Assembly: GCA_009731375.1 (NCBI GenBank)
Contig: BJOX01000145.1
Span: 704,418 to 748,783, forward strand
Source: Paulinella micropora
Lineage: Eukaryota; Cercozoa; Imbricatea; Euglyphida
Reading direction: 5' to 3'
DNA length: 44,366 bases
Within the stretch, counting starts at the first letter, position 1. Each line of letters opens with the position of its first letter. Shown here in pieces: positions 1-10,048 of this stretch. Position numbers and translations under genes: made by a program. The notes under the pieces were generated by a model. That model was given only the letters and a program-made list of their open reading frames with translations. It did not search any database and was not told where the DNA came from.

Positions 1-178
1 TTGCAATCATCCTTGGCCGAAGGAAGAAGACGCAGACTGCGTCAAGAATTGCATCACCATCAATGTAGTCGTGATTGAACGTTCCGACAAATTGACGACC
101 TCAGCCAATCTTCTGCGATCGGTCTGTTCTACATAAACCTATCTGTATCCCCGTCATATGTCACTTTCTCGTTGTGTG

Positions 179-471
179 TGCAGTATCCCAAGGAGCTACT
201 CCACACCTACGAAGCCTATCACCGGGATGATGGGAGCGACGTCCCCATTTCCCAGCTGGTCAATAAAAAGGGCCAGGTCCCCCCCCCCCCCCCACCCCCC
301 CAACCCCCCCCAACCCCCCCCAACCCCNNNNNNNNNNCGTACTTGGGCCATGAAATCACGGAAAGCGAACGAGGTGCTGAAAATGTGTGGAAAACCAAGG
401 CAGACGGAGTCCCGCTGCGCAGAGGGCGATCGAATTCAGGAAAGTTTTTCCCAAAGTGGTCATACCCCTCC
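179..471 (+). CDS. Partial host exons, unidentified
   Basis: Two coding-looking blocks lie here. The first (about 179-257) follows a CAG acceptor-like site and reads as a charged, soluble peptide (YPKELLHTYEAYHRDDG). The second (about 338-471) reads YLGHEITESERG onward. They are separated by a C-homopolymer and a 10-N gap, so the link is not provable. The second ends where CATACCCC repeats begin and may splice to about 610, after a CT-rich tract ending in GTGCAG. No family is recognised. They may be upstream exons of the gene ending near 3,008. Confidence 0.35.
328..337. other. Assembly gap (10 N) next to poly-C
   Basis: Ten Ns follow a C-rich homopolymer stretch at about 280-327. The true distance is unknown. 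Confidence 0.95.
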
Positions 472-509
472 TGCATACCCCCGTCATACCCCTCCTGCAT
501 ACCCCTCTG

Positions 510-553
<44 letters not shown>

Positions 554-1140
554 CTCTCTGTCTCTCTCTCTGTGTATCTATCTATCTATTTCTCTGCTGC
601 ATATGTGCAGGCGGGCAGCGATTCCTCTAAGTGATGGGTCACGTGGTAAAGCAAGGCAGTATGCGGATGGCTTCCATGTAACCCCTCCATACCCCCACAT
701 ACCCTCCTATACCCCTCCTATATTACCCCCACATACCCTCATACCCCGCCTCTCATACCCCTGTCGCATACCCCTACCATACCCCTGGGGTATGATACCC
801 CGGGGTATGTGCGTGTGTAAAGCAAGGTAGTATGCGGGTGGCTTCCATGAAACCCCTCCATACCCCCACATACCTCCTATACCCCTCCTATAATATTATT
901 ACCCCCGCATACCCTCATACCCTGCCTCTCATACCCCTGTCCCATACCCCTGCCATACCCCCGGGGTATGATACCCCGGGGTATGGTACAGGGGTTTGAT
1001 ACCCCGGGGTATGATACCCCCCATACCCCCGGGGTATGATACCCCGGGGTATGGTACAGGGGTTTGATACCCCGGGGTATGATACCCCCTTCATACCCCT
1101 GTCCCATACCTCTTCTCTCTCTCTCTCTCTGTCTCATGAT
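471..1140. repeat. CATACCCC / TACCCCGG satellite in putative introns
   Basis: Dense repeats of catacccc and the palindromic ataccccggggtat, with CT microsatellites at about 511-560 and 1,112-1,132. Both CT tracts are followed by acceptor-like sites (gtgcag at 606-611, gatgcag near 1,143), so the repeats appear to sit inside introns. The block around 812-900 repeats the block around 650-740 almost word for word, which points to tandem duplication. Confidence 0.8.
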
Positions 1141-1143
1141 GCA

Positions 1144-1394
1144 GATCGGTGAAAAACCGCCCCTGAGATGCTTCTTTCAGAAGGAAGCTGGTGGAAAGAA
1201 GCATAGAGTGGAGGGGTGGGTAAGGCTGGCTTCTTTCATGCCTATTGAAAGTCTTTTGGGGCCGTGCGAATTTTTGCAGGATACCATGAGCAAGGCATCG
1301 CGGGAAAAAATCCTGAAGGTAAAGGACGCAACACCTCCTACCGGTGTGTTCCCCGAAGGAGAGTCCTGCAACATCTGGTGGCCGAAGGATTGTC
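1144..1394 (+). CDS. Host exon-like block, unidentified
   Basis: After a CT-rich tract and CAG, a frame reads about 83 residues (IGEKPPLRCFFQKEAGG... GESCNIWWPKD) before entering a (CCT)n tract. A second internal acceptor-like site (tttttgcag near 1,279) means part of it could be intron. No family recognised; it probably belongs to the gene continuing to 3,008. Confidence 0.4.
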
Positions 1395-1448
1395 CTCCTT
1401 CTCCTCCTCCTCCTCCTCCTCCTCCTCCTTATTCTTCTTCTTCTTCTT

Positions 1449-1488
<40 letters not shown>

Positions 1489-1545
1489 TTCTTCTTCTTC
1501 TACTTCTACTTATACTACTACTACTACTACTGCTGCTGCTTTTGG
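1394..1545. repeat. (CCT)n (TTC)n (TAC)n microsatellite
   Basis: Compound trinucleotide repeat. All frames stay open because the period is three, so the poly-Pro, Ser, Thr, Tyr and Leu readings carry no coding evidence. It probably lies within an intron or a low-complexity exon. Confidence 0.9.
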
Positions 1546-1551
1546 CCAAGC

Positions 1552-2043
1552 TTCTGAGATTCCATCAGATGTGCAAGATGAGGTTGCAAAGTTAATGCAG
1601 GAGAAAGCTGCGGCGGGGAAAGCTACTGCAGCTGCTGCCACTACTACAACTTCTCGTAGTCCCATACCCCTGTCTCATATCCCTGTCCCATATCCGTGTC
1701 CCATACCCCTGTCTCATACCACATAGGCGGAAAAAGAGCAATTGTGGCTGAGAAGAATAAAGCTGCAAAGAGGAGGAAGACGACACCGACCGCCAAGGTA
1801 CCACTGCATACCCCCATCATACCCCTATATACCCCCCCCCCCTCTCTCTCTCTCTTTGTATTGTAGGGCTCTGACGCACAAGAGTGTTCCCCATCAGAGG
1901 CGGTACCAGAGGAGCTTGCGGAGGAAAAGGAAAAGGTGTCTCATACCCCTATCCCATACCCTGTCTCATACCTCTGTCCCATACCCCTGTCCTATACCCG
2001 GGTATGATACCCCTGTCATCCCTGTCTGATACCCCGGGGTGTG

Positions 2044-2114
<71 letters not shown>

Positions 2115-3008
2115 CATCTGTTTTGCAGGGTACCTCGGCGTTGGAAGTGGAATCGGAAATGCCACCTCGGGTTTGTCACAGCTGTGGCACAAAGAATCAG
2201 TTTTCTTTAGCTGTATGCGTTGTTGAGGATTGTGGGACTTCTAATCCTCGGTTTCTTGCGCCCGCTCCTGCCTGGCGGGTGCGACTAGCGCAACAGTTGA
2301 GGGGACCTTTACGTATTAGGGACCTTGGTAGTGTAGGTGATGGGATCGGTGGGACTATGACTAGTGAATCCCTTGCGACATGTTTCGGAGGGATCCCCAG
2401 GGATGAAAAAAAAGACGTGTCTATTGGATATTGGGTGTGCATCGGGAGATGTGCTTCTTTTTGCCTTGGGCGATGATTGGGCTGCAGTCGCTGGTATAGA
2501 GACCAGACGTTTTGAGATTGCATTCCTTAGCAGGTATGAAAAATACGGTGTATTGTGGGCCGCGCATGATAACTCGATAGGGGTTTGTTCAGATAAGAGC
2601 TGTTTCTGCTCAATAAGTTCATACAATGCGTCTATAAACCGCGTTGTGTGGTCGAAGGAGTTTCCTTGTATTCAATGGGGTACAGAAGCTGAAGCCCCTC
2701 ACGTTGAGTTAATACCACGTGCGATGAAGTGGAACAAGAACATAACAGTGTTCTTGTTCTGGAAAGGTTGGAAACCAGCCCATAAGCATGAAGTCCTGTT
2801 GAAAATAACCCAGGACGAACGGGTAAAGTATGTTACGGTTACAGATAGCTGTAAATCAAACAGCATGTCCCACGACCACAGGGATACTCTTGGAACTTTG
2901 CTCTCTCAAGGGTTTTTCTTGAAATCATACCGAACTTGTGTTAAAGCAGCGGGAAGTGGACAGGTGTACGCGTTTCTGCTCATGGAACGCATTGCTAAGC
3001 AAGGTTGA
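1552..3008 (+). CDS. Multi-exon zinc-ribbon and methyltransferase-like host gene
   Basis: Exons 1,552(?)-1,655, 1,727-1,797, 1,867-1,935 and 2,129-3,008 join in frame across three GT-AG introns (1,656-1,726; 1,798-1,866; 1,936-2,128). The second has a CT-rich tail and the third contains a TAA microsatellite. The last exon starts with a Cys4 ribbon (CHSCG then CVVEDCG) and continues into a Rossmann-type SAM-binding motif (LLDIGCASGDVLL) with an acidic GIE at the end of strand 2 and a later VTVTDSCKS. This is methyltransferase-like, distantly reminiscent of DOT1 proteins. The frame changes once at an A8 run (2,406-2,413), probably a homopolymer error. Substrate unknown; retroelement or transposon origin is possible. 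Confidence 0.55.
2044..2114. repeat. (TAA)n microsatellite inside an intron
   Basis: About 23 TAA/ATA units lie between donor GTGTCTC at 1,936 and acceptor TTTTGCAG at 2,128. Confidence 0.9.
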
Positions 3009-3166
3009 GGCATAGCCAGTTATCAGGTAACCCTGCGAAGCCAGTTATCAGTTAGTAATAATAATAATGATAATAATAAAATACCCCTGTCATATCCCTT
3101 CATGCCTCATACCCCTCATACCCTTATACCCCATACCCATATACTCTCTCTCTCTCTGCACTGTAG

Positions 3167-3325
3167 TCCTCCAACGAAGAAGAGGGCCCTTGTAACCCAG
3201 CAGGGGACCAAGAAACTGCAGGGGCGGAACCAATGAGTCAGGGCCCTTCTACCCCTTGTACCCCAACAGAGGAAGTGGAAGGCGTGGAAGAAGTGGAAGA
3301 AGAAGGTTCAGGGACAACACCATGA
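3167..3325 (+). CDS. Acidic terminal exon
   Basis: After a CT-rich tract and an acceptor (ctgtag ending at 3,166) a 53-codon frame ends at TGA 3,323-3,325. It encodes an acidic, Pro/Thr/Glu-rich tail (SSNEEEGPCNPAGDQE... EEVEEEGSGTTP). It could be an alternative last exon of the preceding gene, but no donor near 3,000 gives the right phase directly. Confidence 0.4.
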   Translation, partial: SSNEEEGPCNPAGDQETAGAEPMSQGPSTPCTPTEEVEGVEEVEEEGSGTTP

Positions 3326-3362
3326 CAGTAATACTCTAAGTCCCTGCCGCCATTTTCTCTGT

Positions 3363-4053
3363 GTCCCTCATACCCCTCATTTTCTCTCTATGTCCCTCAT
3401 ACCCCTCATTTTTTCTATGTCCCTCATACGCTCATTTTCTCTCTAAGTCCCTCATACCCCTCATTTTCTCTATGTTCCTCATACTCTTTATTTTCTCTAT
3501 CTCCCTCATACCCCTCATTTTCTCTCTATGTCCCTCATACCCCTCATTTTTTCTATGTCCCTCATACGCTCATTTTCTCTCTAAGTCCCTCATACCCCTC
3601 ATTTTCTCTATGTTCCTCATACTCTTTATTTTCTCTATCTCCCTCATACCCCTCATTTTCTCTCTATGTCCCTCATACCCCTCATTTTTTCTATGTCCCT
3701 CATACGCTCATTTTCTCTCTAAGTCCCTCATACCCCTCATTTTCTCTATGTTCCTCATACTCTTTATTTTCTCTATCTCCCTCATACCCCTCATTTTCTC
3801 TCTATGTCCCTCATACCCCTCATTTTTTCTATGTCCCTCATACGCTCATTTTCTCTCTAAGTCCCTCATACCCCTCATTTTCTCTATGTTCCTCATACTC
3901 TTTATTTTCTCTATCTCCCTCATACCCCTCATTTTCTCTCTATGTCCCTCATACCCCTCATTTTTTCTATGTCCCTCATACGCTCATTTTCTCTCTAAGT
4001 CCCTCATACCCCTCATTTTCTCTATGTTCCTCATACTCTTTATTTTCTCTATC
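3363..4053. repeat. 138-bp higher-order satellite, 5 copies
   Basis: A 138-bp unit repeats with exact spacing (starts at about 3,363, 3,501, 3,639, 3,777, 3,915). Each is made of five shorter variants of 'ccctcatacccctcattttctcta'-type words, each with its own private changes. Because 138 is divisible by three, a frame of 339 codons stays open; this is not evidence for a protein. Confidence 0.9.
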
Positions 4054-4745
4054 TCCCTCATACCTCTCAATTTCTCTCTATGTCCCTCATACCCCTCATT
4101 TTGTCTATGTCCCTCATATCCTTTATTTTCTCTATGTCCCTCATACCCCTCAATTTCTCTCTATGTCCCTCATACCCCTCATTTTCTCTCTATGTCCCTC
4201 ATACCCCTCATTTTCTCTCTATGTCCCTCATACCCCTCATTTTCTCTCTATGTCCCTCATACCCCTCATTTTCTCTCTATGTCCCTCATACCACTCATTT
4301 TCTCTCTATGTCCCTCATACTCCCCTCATTTTCTCTCTATGTTCCTCATACCCCTCATTTTCTCTCTATGTCCCTCATAACCCTCATTTTCTCTCTATGT
4401 CCCTCATACCCCCCTCATTTTCTCTCTATGTCCCTCATACCCCTCATTTTCTCTCTATGTCCCTCATACCCCTCATTTTCCCTCTATGTTCCTCTTACCC
4501 CTCATTTTCTCTGNNNNNNNNNNTATGTCCCTCATACCCCTCATTTTCTCTGTGTCTTTCATACTCCTCAAATTTTCTCTATGTCCCTCATACCCCTCAA
4601 ATTTTCTCTATGTCCCTCATACCCCTCATTTTCTCTATGTCCCTCATACCCCTCAAATTTTCTCTATGTCCCTCATACCCCTCATTTTCTCTATGTCCCT
4701 CATACCCCTCATTTTCTCTATGTCCCTCATACCCCTCATTTTCTC
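4053..4745. repeat. 28-bp CATACCCCTCATTTT tandem array
   Basis: About 24 tandem units of 26-29 bp (tatgtccctcatacccctca plus ttttctctc), with a 10-N gap at 4,514-4,523. This is the homogeneous form of the same satellite as the 138-bp array. Confidence 0.9.
4514..4523. other. Assembly gap (10 N) within satellite
   Basis: Ten Ns interrupt the array, so the true array length is unknown. Confidence 0.95.
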
Positions 4746-4890
4746 TCTGTTACTCACTGTTTTAATAAAATACTTGCCACTTTTAGAGCTTAAAAAAAAA
4801 TTCAATCTCGATATCAAATTAATAATTGTAATTGATCCGGCAGTGGGACCATGTTGCGTATCTTATTAATAAATAAATCTGATACCTTTG
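4746..4890. other. Short non-repetitive island between satellites
   Basis: About 145 bp of AT-rich unique sequence with AATAAA words and an A9 run. No gene could be supported. Confidence 0.5.
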
Positions 4891-5460
4891 CAAATAAATA
4901 TTCTCCAAGTCCGTCATACCCCATCTGATACCCCGGCTAATAAATTTTCTCTAAGTTCCTCATACCCCATCTGATACCCCTGCTAATAAATTTTCTCCAA
5001 GTCCCTCATACCCCATCTGATACCCGGCTAATAAATTTTCTCTAAGTCCCTCATACCTCATCTGATACCCCTGCTAATAAATTTTCTCGAAGTCCCTCAT
5101 ACCCCATCTGATATCGATACCCCTGCTAATAAATTTTCTCCAAGTCCCTCATACCCCATCTGATACCCCGGCTAATAAATTTTCTCCAAGTCCCTCATAC
5201 CCCATCTGGGGGTTTCATACCCCATCTCGCACCTCATGCTATCTAATAAATTTTCTTCCAAGTCCCTGAGGGGTATCATACCCCCCCCCCCCTAATAAAT
5301 TTTCTCCAAGTCCCTGAGCGGTATGAGGTCGATACCCCTCATACCCCTGATACCCCCCCCCCCCCATACCCATGAGGGTATAATACTCCTTCTCTCTCTC
5401 ATACCCCTCATACCCCAGGGGTATCATACCGGGTATCATACCCCGGTATGGAGGGTATCG
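4890..5460. repeat. 52-bp AATAAATTTTCT/CATACCCC tandem array and CATACCCC remnant
   Basis: About seven units of roughly 50 bp pair 'ctaataaattttct' with 'ccaagtccctcatacccc' and 'atctgatacccc'. The tail (about 5,240-5,460) degrades to poly-C and ataccccgg words and abuts the polymerase fragment at about 5,460-5,480, so this is a boundary between host satellite and viral DNA. Confidence 0.85.
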
Positions 5461-5461
5461 T

Positions 5462-6098
5462 TTGGCTGTGACATTCAGATTTTACAGTGTAGTATCCTTT
5501 ATGAATGCGGACTTCATATCCTTCGGCTACCATATCTTCGATGTCTACACTCGTAAGCCATTGGTCCTTCATATCCTCTAATCTCCATTTAAGAGAGCCC
5601 ATGTGGTCTCGCTGACCGATTCTGGAGTGCAGTATATTTTTGGAGAAATGTAGTCAAGATTATAGATGCCTATTTGAAGGTTCCCCGGGTCAAACGGACC
5701 GATTGTTTCAACGATGTCGCCTACCATAAAAGCTAACAACATCGCGGTTGGATATAGAGAGACTACGTCGGCATCCACGAGATAATCGTCTATGTCGTCA
5801 AAGGTGGTCTGCTTTTTCAAATATTGTTCATACTGAGCTGAAATGAATCGCCTCTTAGATGGGTAAGTCCTTCCTCCGATAATCGCTTTTCTAAATGCTC
5901 TTTCCTGCTCAACCGTCGGAAGTCTTACTTCGTATTTACCGTCTACATATTTTTCCATATGCTGAAAGCCAGACTTGAAGTTGAGATGTAGGAAGTTAGA
6001 TTGACCTTATGAGCTGTAAATATTGTCGTGTTTATCTTATCGTACAATTCCTTCAAACCCATAACATCGTTTTTAAGATAGTCCAGACATTCCTGCCT
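5462..6098 (-). pseudogene. polB: PLV element 1: displaced middle piece of protein-primed PolB
   Basis: The minus strand encodes the central part of a protein-primed family B polymerase: QECLDYL to VNLTSYISTSSLAF, then RTYPSKRRF, then palm motif A (DADVVSLYPTAM) and the DQWLTSVDIEDM segment, ending near HKGYYT. It matches the block at 33,270-33,890 of the element 2 polymerase residue for residue in many stretches. Two frame changes occur at A runs (near 5,640 and 5,950). Both ends are abrupt: satellite at 5,460 and a fibre-like fragment on the opposite strand at about 6,100. The N- and C-terminal parts of an equivalent polymerase lie at 8,080-10,048, where this middle part is missing. Confidence 0.85.
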
Positions 6099-6100
6099 CG

Positions 6101-6376
6101 ATGCTAAATCCTACATTGAATGTAAATCAAAATTATGTTGATGTTGATGCGAAAACATCTATCGTTGATTATGATGTAAGTGCCACCGCGATAAATGTTG
6201 CTGGAACTTTATTAATAAAAGTTTATTTAACTGCTGGTAGTAGCACCATTTTAAATTTAAGACACTATGATATTTTTCTAACTCCTGGGGATAGTATATC
6301 AATTACTCAAAAGGCTACTGCGAACAGCACTGGAACGGCGATTAGGGCGATAGTTAATTTTATTGAGGATCATTAA
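6101..6376 (+). pseudogene. PLV element 1: C-terminal piece of fibre-like protein
   Basis: A 91-codon frame rich in Asn, Thr and Val. Its last 60 residues follow the pattern of the C-terminus of the element 2 fibre-like protein (35,779-36,462 minus): alternating beta strands, a 'YDIFLTPGDSISIT' turn against 'YDLDDMLPSERLTIT', and a similar last strand ending in ED(H/P). The start lies exactly at the polymerase junction, so this is probably a truncated gene rather than a complete small one. Likely a virion surface beta-sandwich domain, by inference. Confidence 0.6.
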
Positions 6377-6419
6377 TTAATTTTTGTAATAATTTTTTCT
6401 AATATAATAATATAGTAAT

Positions 6420-7055
6420 ATGTATCGTCGTAAGTTGTTTGTTGTAGGAGGTAGGCGGTTTCTAACAAAAGCATCCATCAAATCCCACATAAGAAGAATG
6501 ATAAGCAAATATAACGATGGAGAAATACTGAACCCAGAAGATAGCAATTTAGTGCGAGACCTAATAACACATCACCCTTGTCTAAAAGATGGCATCATTG
6601 ATGTTGAAAGTAATTTGACAACGGGGAGAAAACACTTTCGTGTAAATGGCAAGCCGTTTTCGTGGAATTGTTGTGTTGACCTCATAGGGCTTAGCAAATT
6701 TAAAAAAATTGCGAGCGTTATAAAAGAAGCAAGCAGGAATACGATAAGACCGCAAATACAAGAATATCTTGACATCGTGGCTATTGATGTATTCGTAGAA
6801 CCTCGTTATATATGCGAAATAAGTGGTGATATATATGAGCGGGTTGATGTCCATGTTGATCACCACTTTGACATCATACAATTCAAAGACATCCTTCAAC
6901 AATACCTTGAAGTGAATAGAGAATTAGAAGTTGAAGACAACCTTTTGAAAGAACCGCACTTCACCAATTTTAGCGACTTTCACAAACAGAAAGCAATACT
7001 GCGAATTATAAAAAAAGAAATCAATATTAGAGGTAAAATGTATCTCCTACGGTAA
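6420..7055 (+). CDS. PLV element 1: DUF3223-like (DCL-type) protein
   Basis: A 211-residue protein starting at an ATG preceded by an AT-rich leader (taatataataatatagtaat). The N-terminal 90 residues follow the DUF3223/DCL pattern: GRRFLTKASIKSHIRRMI, a Y..GEILNPED segment, LITHHPCLKDGI and a late FSWNCCVDLI strand matching the usual 'DFS..KCI'. The C-terminal 110 residues are charged and helical with no family I recognise. DUF3223 domains recur in phages and in Polinton-like elements; the function is unsettled. It ends convergently and overlaps the end of the 95-residue protein on the minus strand. Confidence 0.6.
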   Translation: MYRRKLFVVGGRRFLTKASIKSHIRRMISKYNDGEILNPEDSNLVRDLITHHPCLKDGIIDVESNLTTGRKHFRVNGKPFSWNCCVDLIGLSKFKKIASVIKEASRNTIRPQIQEYLDIVAIDVFVEPRYICEISGDIYERVDVHVDHHFDIIQFKDILQQYLEVNRELEVEDNLLKEPHFTNFSDFHKQKAILRIIKKEINIRGKMYLLR

Positions 7056-7325
7056 ATACTTTTTCAATTCGTCTTTATTTTGGACCCAAGGTTGACGAAC
7101 TAACCATTCAATATATGGCTTATCAATCTTTGCGATGTCTTCTATTTTTTGCCCTTGCATTTACCAAAGTGAAACACGTTTGGTTGAGCATTTCTCATTT
7201 CTTCAATCGCTTTTATTTCGTCGTGTATTACCTTTTGAACTTCGGCAAGAGAAAATGATTTATTTTTGTTTTCAATTGAAAGTTGTTCAAACTTCTCGCA
7301 CAGTTTCGTGAGGGTAGACACGGTA
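7050..7325 (-). pseudogene. PLV element 1: DUF3820-like small protein, frameshifted
   Basis: The minus strand encodes about 92 residues parallel to the intact protein at 34,871-35,158: TLTKLCEKFEQLSIE, then a helical linker, then VFHFGKCKGKK and DIAKIDKPYIEWLVRQPW. One frame change occurs in an A6 run (near 7,158), so no single open frame covers it. The FGK-x-(R/K)-GK and YIEWL/YLEWV signatures match DUF3820 and exonuclease X-associated C-terminal domains. The function is unknown; the domain is common in small DNA viruses and phages. Confidence 0.65.
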
Positions 7326-7388
7326 GAGTGTATATAGAAGGCAGTATAAAAAATAAAAAAATTAAATAAATAATATAGGAACCGTGCA

Positions 7389-8078
7389 ATGAGTGAGTGG
7401 ATTATCTTTGTTAAGGCTTACTCCGCTAAACATGGTATAAGCTACAAGGAGGCATTGAAAAAGGCTAGTAAGGAATACAAACGGCAAAAAGGCGGTAGTG
7501 CTGAGTTGTCTGAGGATGTCTATTTGTCGCGGACGGATAGAAAAGGGGCTGACGGATGGAAGCCTGTCGGTAGCAAAGAAAAATCAACGGTGTATGAGAA
7601 AGATGGTAAAACTATTGTAGCATTCAGAGGAAGTGTGGATAAGAGGGACCTGCTAACCGACGTCGCATTAGTAAAGGGAGTATTAAAAAGAACTCCGAGA
7701 TATAAAAAAGAGCAGAAGCTGGTTGACGAAGTCATCAAGAAATATGGTAAGGATAATGTAGAGCTTACAGGTCATTCACTAGGAGAAACGATTGCGAAAA
7801 ACTTAAGCCGACAGACGGGGGTGAAGGCTACAACATACAACAAAGGCAGTAGCACGAGAGACCTCATTGAAGGAGTGATAGACCGAGTAGCCGTCAAAGT
7901 AAATCCGAAAGGGAAGAGGGCGAAGACGGCGAAGCTAACGACGAACTACCGAACCGCATTTGACCCCGTTTCATTGTTAGGGGCGACGGCGGTAAATACT
8001 AAGTTAGTGAAGCCGACGAGGGGCATTCATACGATTAGAAGCTTCAAAGGTAAAGGAGCCAAAAAAATTTATTTATAA
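7389..8078 (+). CDS. PLV element 1: class 3 lipase-like protein
   Basis: 229 residues, alpha/beta hydrolase of lipase class 3 type. Seen: VAFRGS (78-82), DLLTDV (87-92) as in the oxyanion region, nucleophile elbow GHSLGE with Ser130, candidate acid Asp192 (AFDPVS) and candidate His214 (GIHTIRSF). The first 35 residues (W-x2-FVKAY, ISYKEALKKAS, YK) form a basic helical motif seen at the start of several PLV and large-virus proteins. The promoter region upstream holds a tataaaaaataaaa stretch. It is convergent with the polymerase remnant, with a 1-bp gap between stop codons. Probably acts on membrane lipid during entry or release (inference). Confidence 0.75.
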   Translation: MSEWIIFVKAYSAKHGISYKEALKKASKEYKRQKGGSAELSEDVYLSRTDRKGADGWKPVGSKEKSTVYEKDGKTIVAFRGSVDKRDLLTDVALVKGVLKRTPRYKKEQKLVDEVIKKYGKDNVELTGHSLGETIAKNLSRQTGVKATTYNKGSSTRDLIEGVIDRVAVKVNPKGKRAKTAKLTTNYRTAFDPVSLLGATAVNTKLVKPTRGIHTIRSFKGKGAKKIYL

Positions 8079-8079
8079 T

Positions 8080-10048
8080 TTAACTTTTTATGTGGAAACC
8101 GAGCGGGATGCTGTCGTTATCGTTAATAAACTCACGACCCGCCCATTTATTCTCATTTACTTGTTTTTTAACATTCGTCATATGTAAAATGCTGAAGTGC
8201 GGGACTTGTTGTTGTTTGCTGTTTCTATCAATGTGTATTTTTTTCATTTGAAAGCCCTTTACATTTTCAATACTACCGCCTTTATCCATCTTATCATATA
8301 GTACATCATACTTTAACTGTTGAGCATCTAAGCCTTTACCCCTAAAGTGGAAATATCTTTTAACGCCGATTTCAGCCGTTTCTATATGAACCCCTTTTGA
8401 TATGTGCTTAAGGTCGTCCTTTGTCATACCAGCGGTGAAAGCATCTTTCGTCGTAAATTCTAACATATACAATTTTGGTGCTATCCATATACCTTTTATA
8501 ATCTTACAACCGTCGCCTAAGTCATCGCTTATACCGCCCAGCCGCTTGTTGCCCATATTCTTAATATGTCTCGCACATCTCGCGTGGATTTGGAGGCTGT
8601 CGGTGTCGGTATAGTAAAAGTCGTCTTCAATGCTTCTGTTCGGGTTGGCTTCCTTAATATACTTAAACATAATGCGGCGGCTGTATGCAAGTATGAATGC
8701 CCCATAGTGTGAAGGTTTCGTTATGCTACTCTCTAATAAGATTGGATTACGAGGTAGACCTGATATGTGCCATAAAAATCTTTTCCTTCTTTATCTGTAA
8801 ATTTAACGATGTCAGATATTTGATTACTACTTACAATATTTGCCAGCTATGTATTTAAAACCCTCAGAGCCCTGAGTATATCCGACTATGTAGCATTCGT
8901 GGATATCGTAGCCGTTCGCGATGGTTGTATTTCTAAATGATTCTAAATCGTAATGTAGGATTTTGTCATTGTTTATTTGTTCTTCCGTGTGGAACTTAGT
9001 TATGAGGTGTCTTTTACCATTCTTCTTCAATCTGATATCCGCATATTTTTTCCTGTTAAGATTGCATGTATGTTTATTCAGATATAATTGTAAGCAGTCT
9101 TCGCAACGCTTCTTGAATTGCTTAACCAGTCCATAATAATGGTTATTTTCTAAAAAGATTAGTTTATCTGGTTCTTGTCCTTCTTCATTTGTGCTGACTG
9201 TTTCCTTCATAACGTGGTCTGTTATTTCGTATGTTTTCCCTTCCTTCGCATATTTTTCAATATTTGGACTGCTATTGAAAATGGTAATGGAGAGTTTGGC
9301 TGAAGGTTGAATTCGGCTCTGACAACTTGATATTACAGCGGTTCTTATTCATTGGATGAATATTTAGAATATCCTTACATAAGAAGAATAAGCAGTTGTT
9401 GTTTTTGCTTGGTGGAGATATCTTTCTACCTTCTTCAACTTTCTCCCTCTTTTCAGTTTTTCCTTCATAGCATCCTCCGCCGTTTTCTTGAACTATGGTT
9501 ATTTCCACATATCGTATGGTTCTTTCATATCCTCTCTCGCCAGCTTCAATATTGTTTATGTTGAACTCGTTCAGAGCATCCATAAATATGGTATCGTATT
9601 GACGGAGTTGAAATGAATTGAAACTTTTCTTTTTTTAATAGTGGTCGTATCGCTCATTAGCAGGAGCGGTGGAGTATGTTATAGATATATTGACATCCGC
9701 ATTAGCCGTCATCCCTTCCCTTCTAGCATATCTTATAGCGGGTATCAATACCTTCTCTTCTAGAGTATCAGTGTCATAGAAGCTTATGTCTAGGTCCCTG
9801 AATTTGAATGTGAGAGAGTTCAGCTGGTTATCCCTTCTAACTTCGTAATCGTTTGCTCTAAACTCTCGCCGCTTCGCTTCTCGCGTCTTAGCCTCGCGGA
9901 GATTCGCCCTCGTATTACTACGTATGTTAGATAAAAGGTCTCGGCGGTTTCGTTTATCTTTCGTTTCAACTCTTCTCAGCGTAGCCTTAGCTTGAAGAAG
10001 TTGAACATATTGCTTGTTTGGTCTTGGTGGTAAAGGTGGTTTGGACAT
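8080..10048 (-). pseudogene. polB: PLV element 1: PolB N- and C-terminal parts with internal deletion
   Basis: Reading the minus strand from 10,048: a 137-residue N-terminal block (MSKPPLPPRPNKQYV... ITYSTAPANERYDHY), a TAA, then FNINNIEAGERGYERT, VQENGGGCYEG, CLFFLCKDIL, then KRHLITKF and exonuclease I (HYDLESF), up to EGFKYIAGKYC at about 8,835. The frame then jumps straight to the segment before motif C (ISDIVKF, HYGAFILAYSRR) and YYTDTDSL, ending at 8,080. About 1.2 kb (exo II, motif A, motif B) is absent compared with element 2. Frame changes occur at homopolymers near 8,775, 9,240 and 9,285. The N-terminal 137 residues may be a separate gene or the polymerase N-terminus; the same layout in element 2 favours the latter. 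Confidence 0.85.

Noticed and set aside
1394-1550. Poly-Pro/Ser/Thr/Leu frames on both strands
   Set aside because: Trinucleotide microsatellite; all frames are open by construction.
3361-4869. Long open frames of 100-339 codons across the satellite
   Set aside because: They follow from repeat periods that keep frames open; the composition is that of the repeat and no domain is visible.
3363-5240. CRISPR array in the left satellite
   Set aside because: The units are contiguous or near-contiguous repeats without unique spacers.
8826-8840. Intron at the element 1 polymerase join (GTAAGT at about 8,831)
   Set aside because: A GTAAGT word is present, but the missing 1.2 kb is coding in the paralogue and no acceptor or intron sequence lies between the parts, so deletion is simpler.
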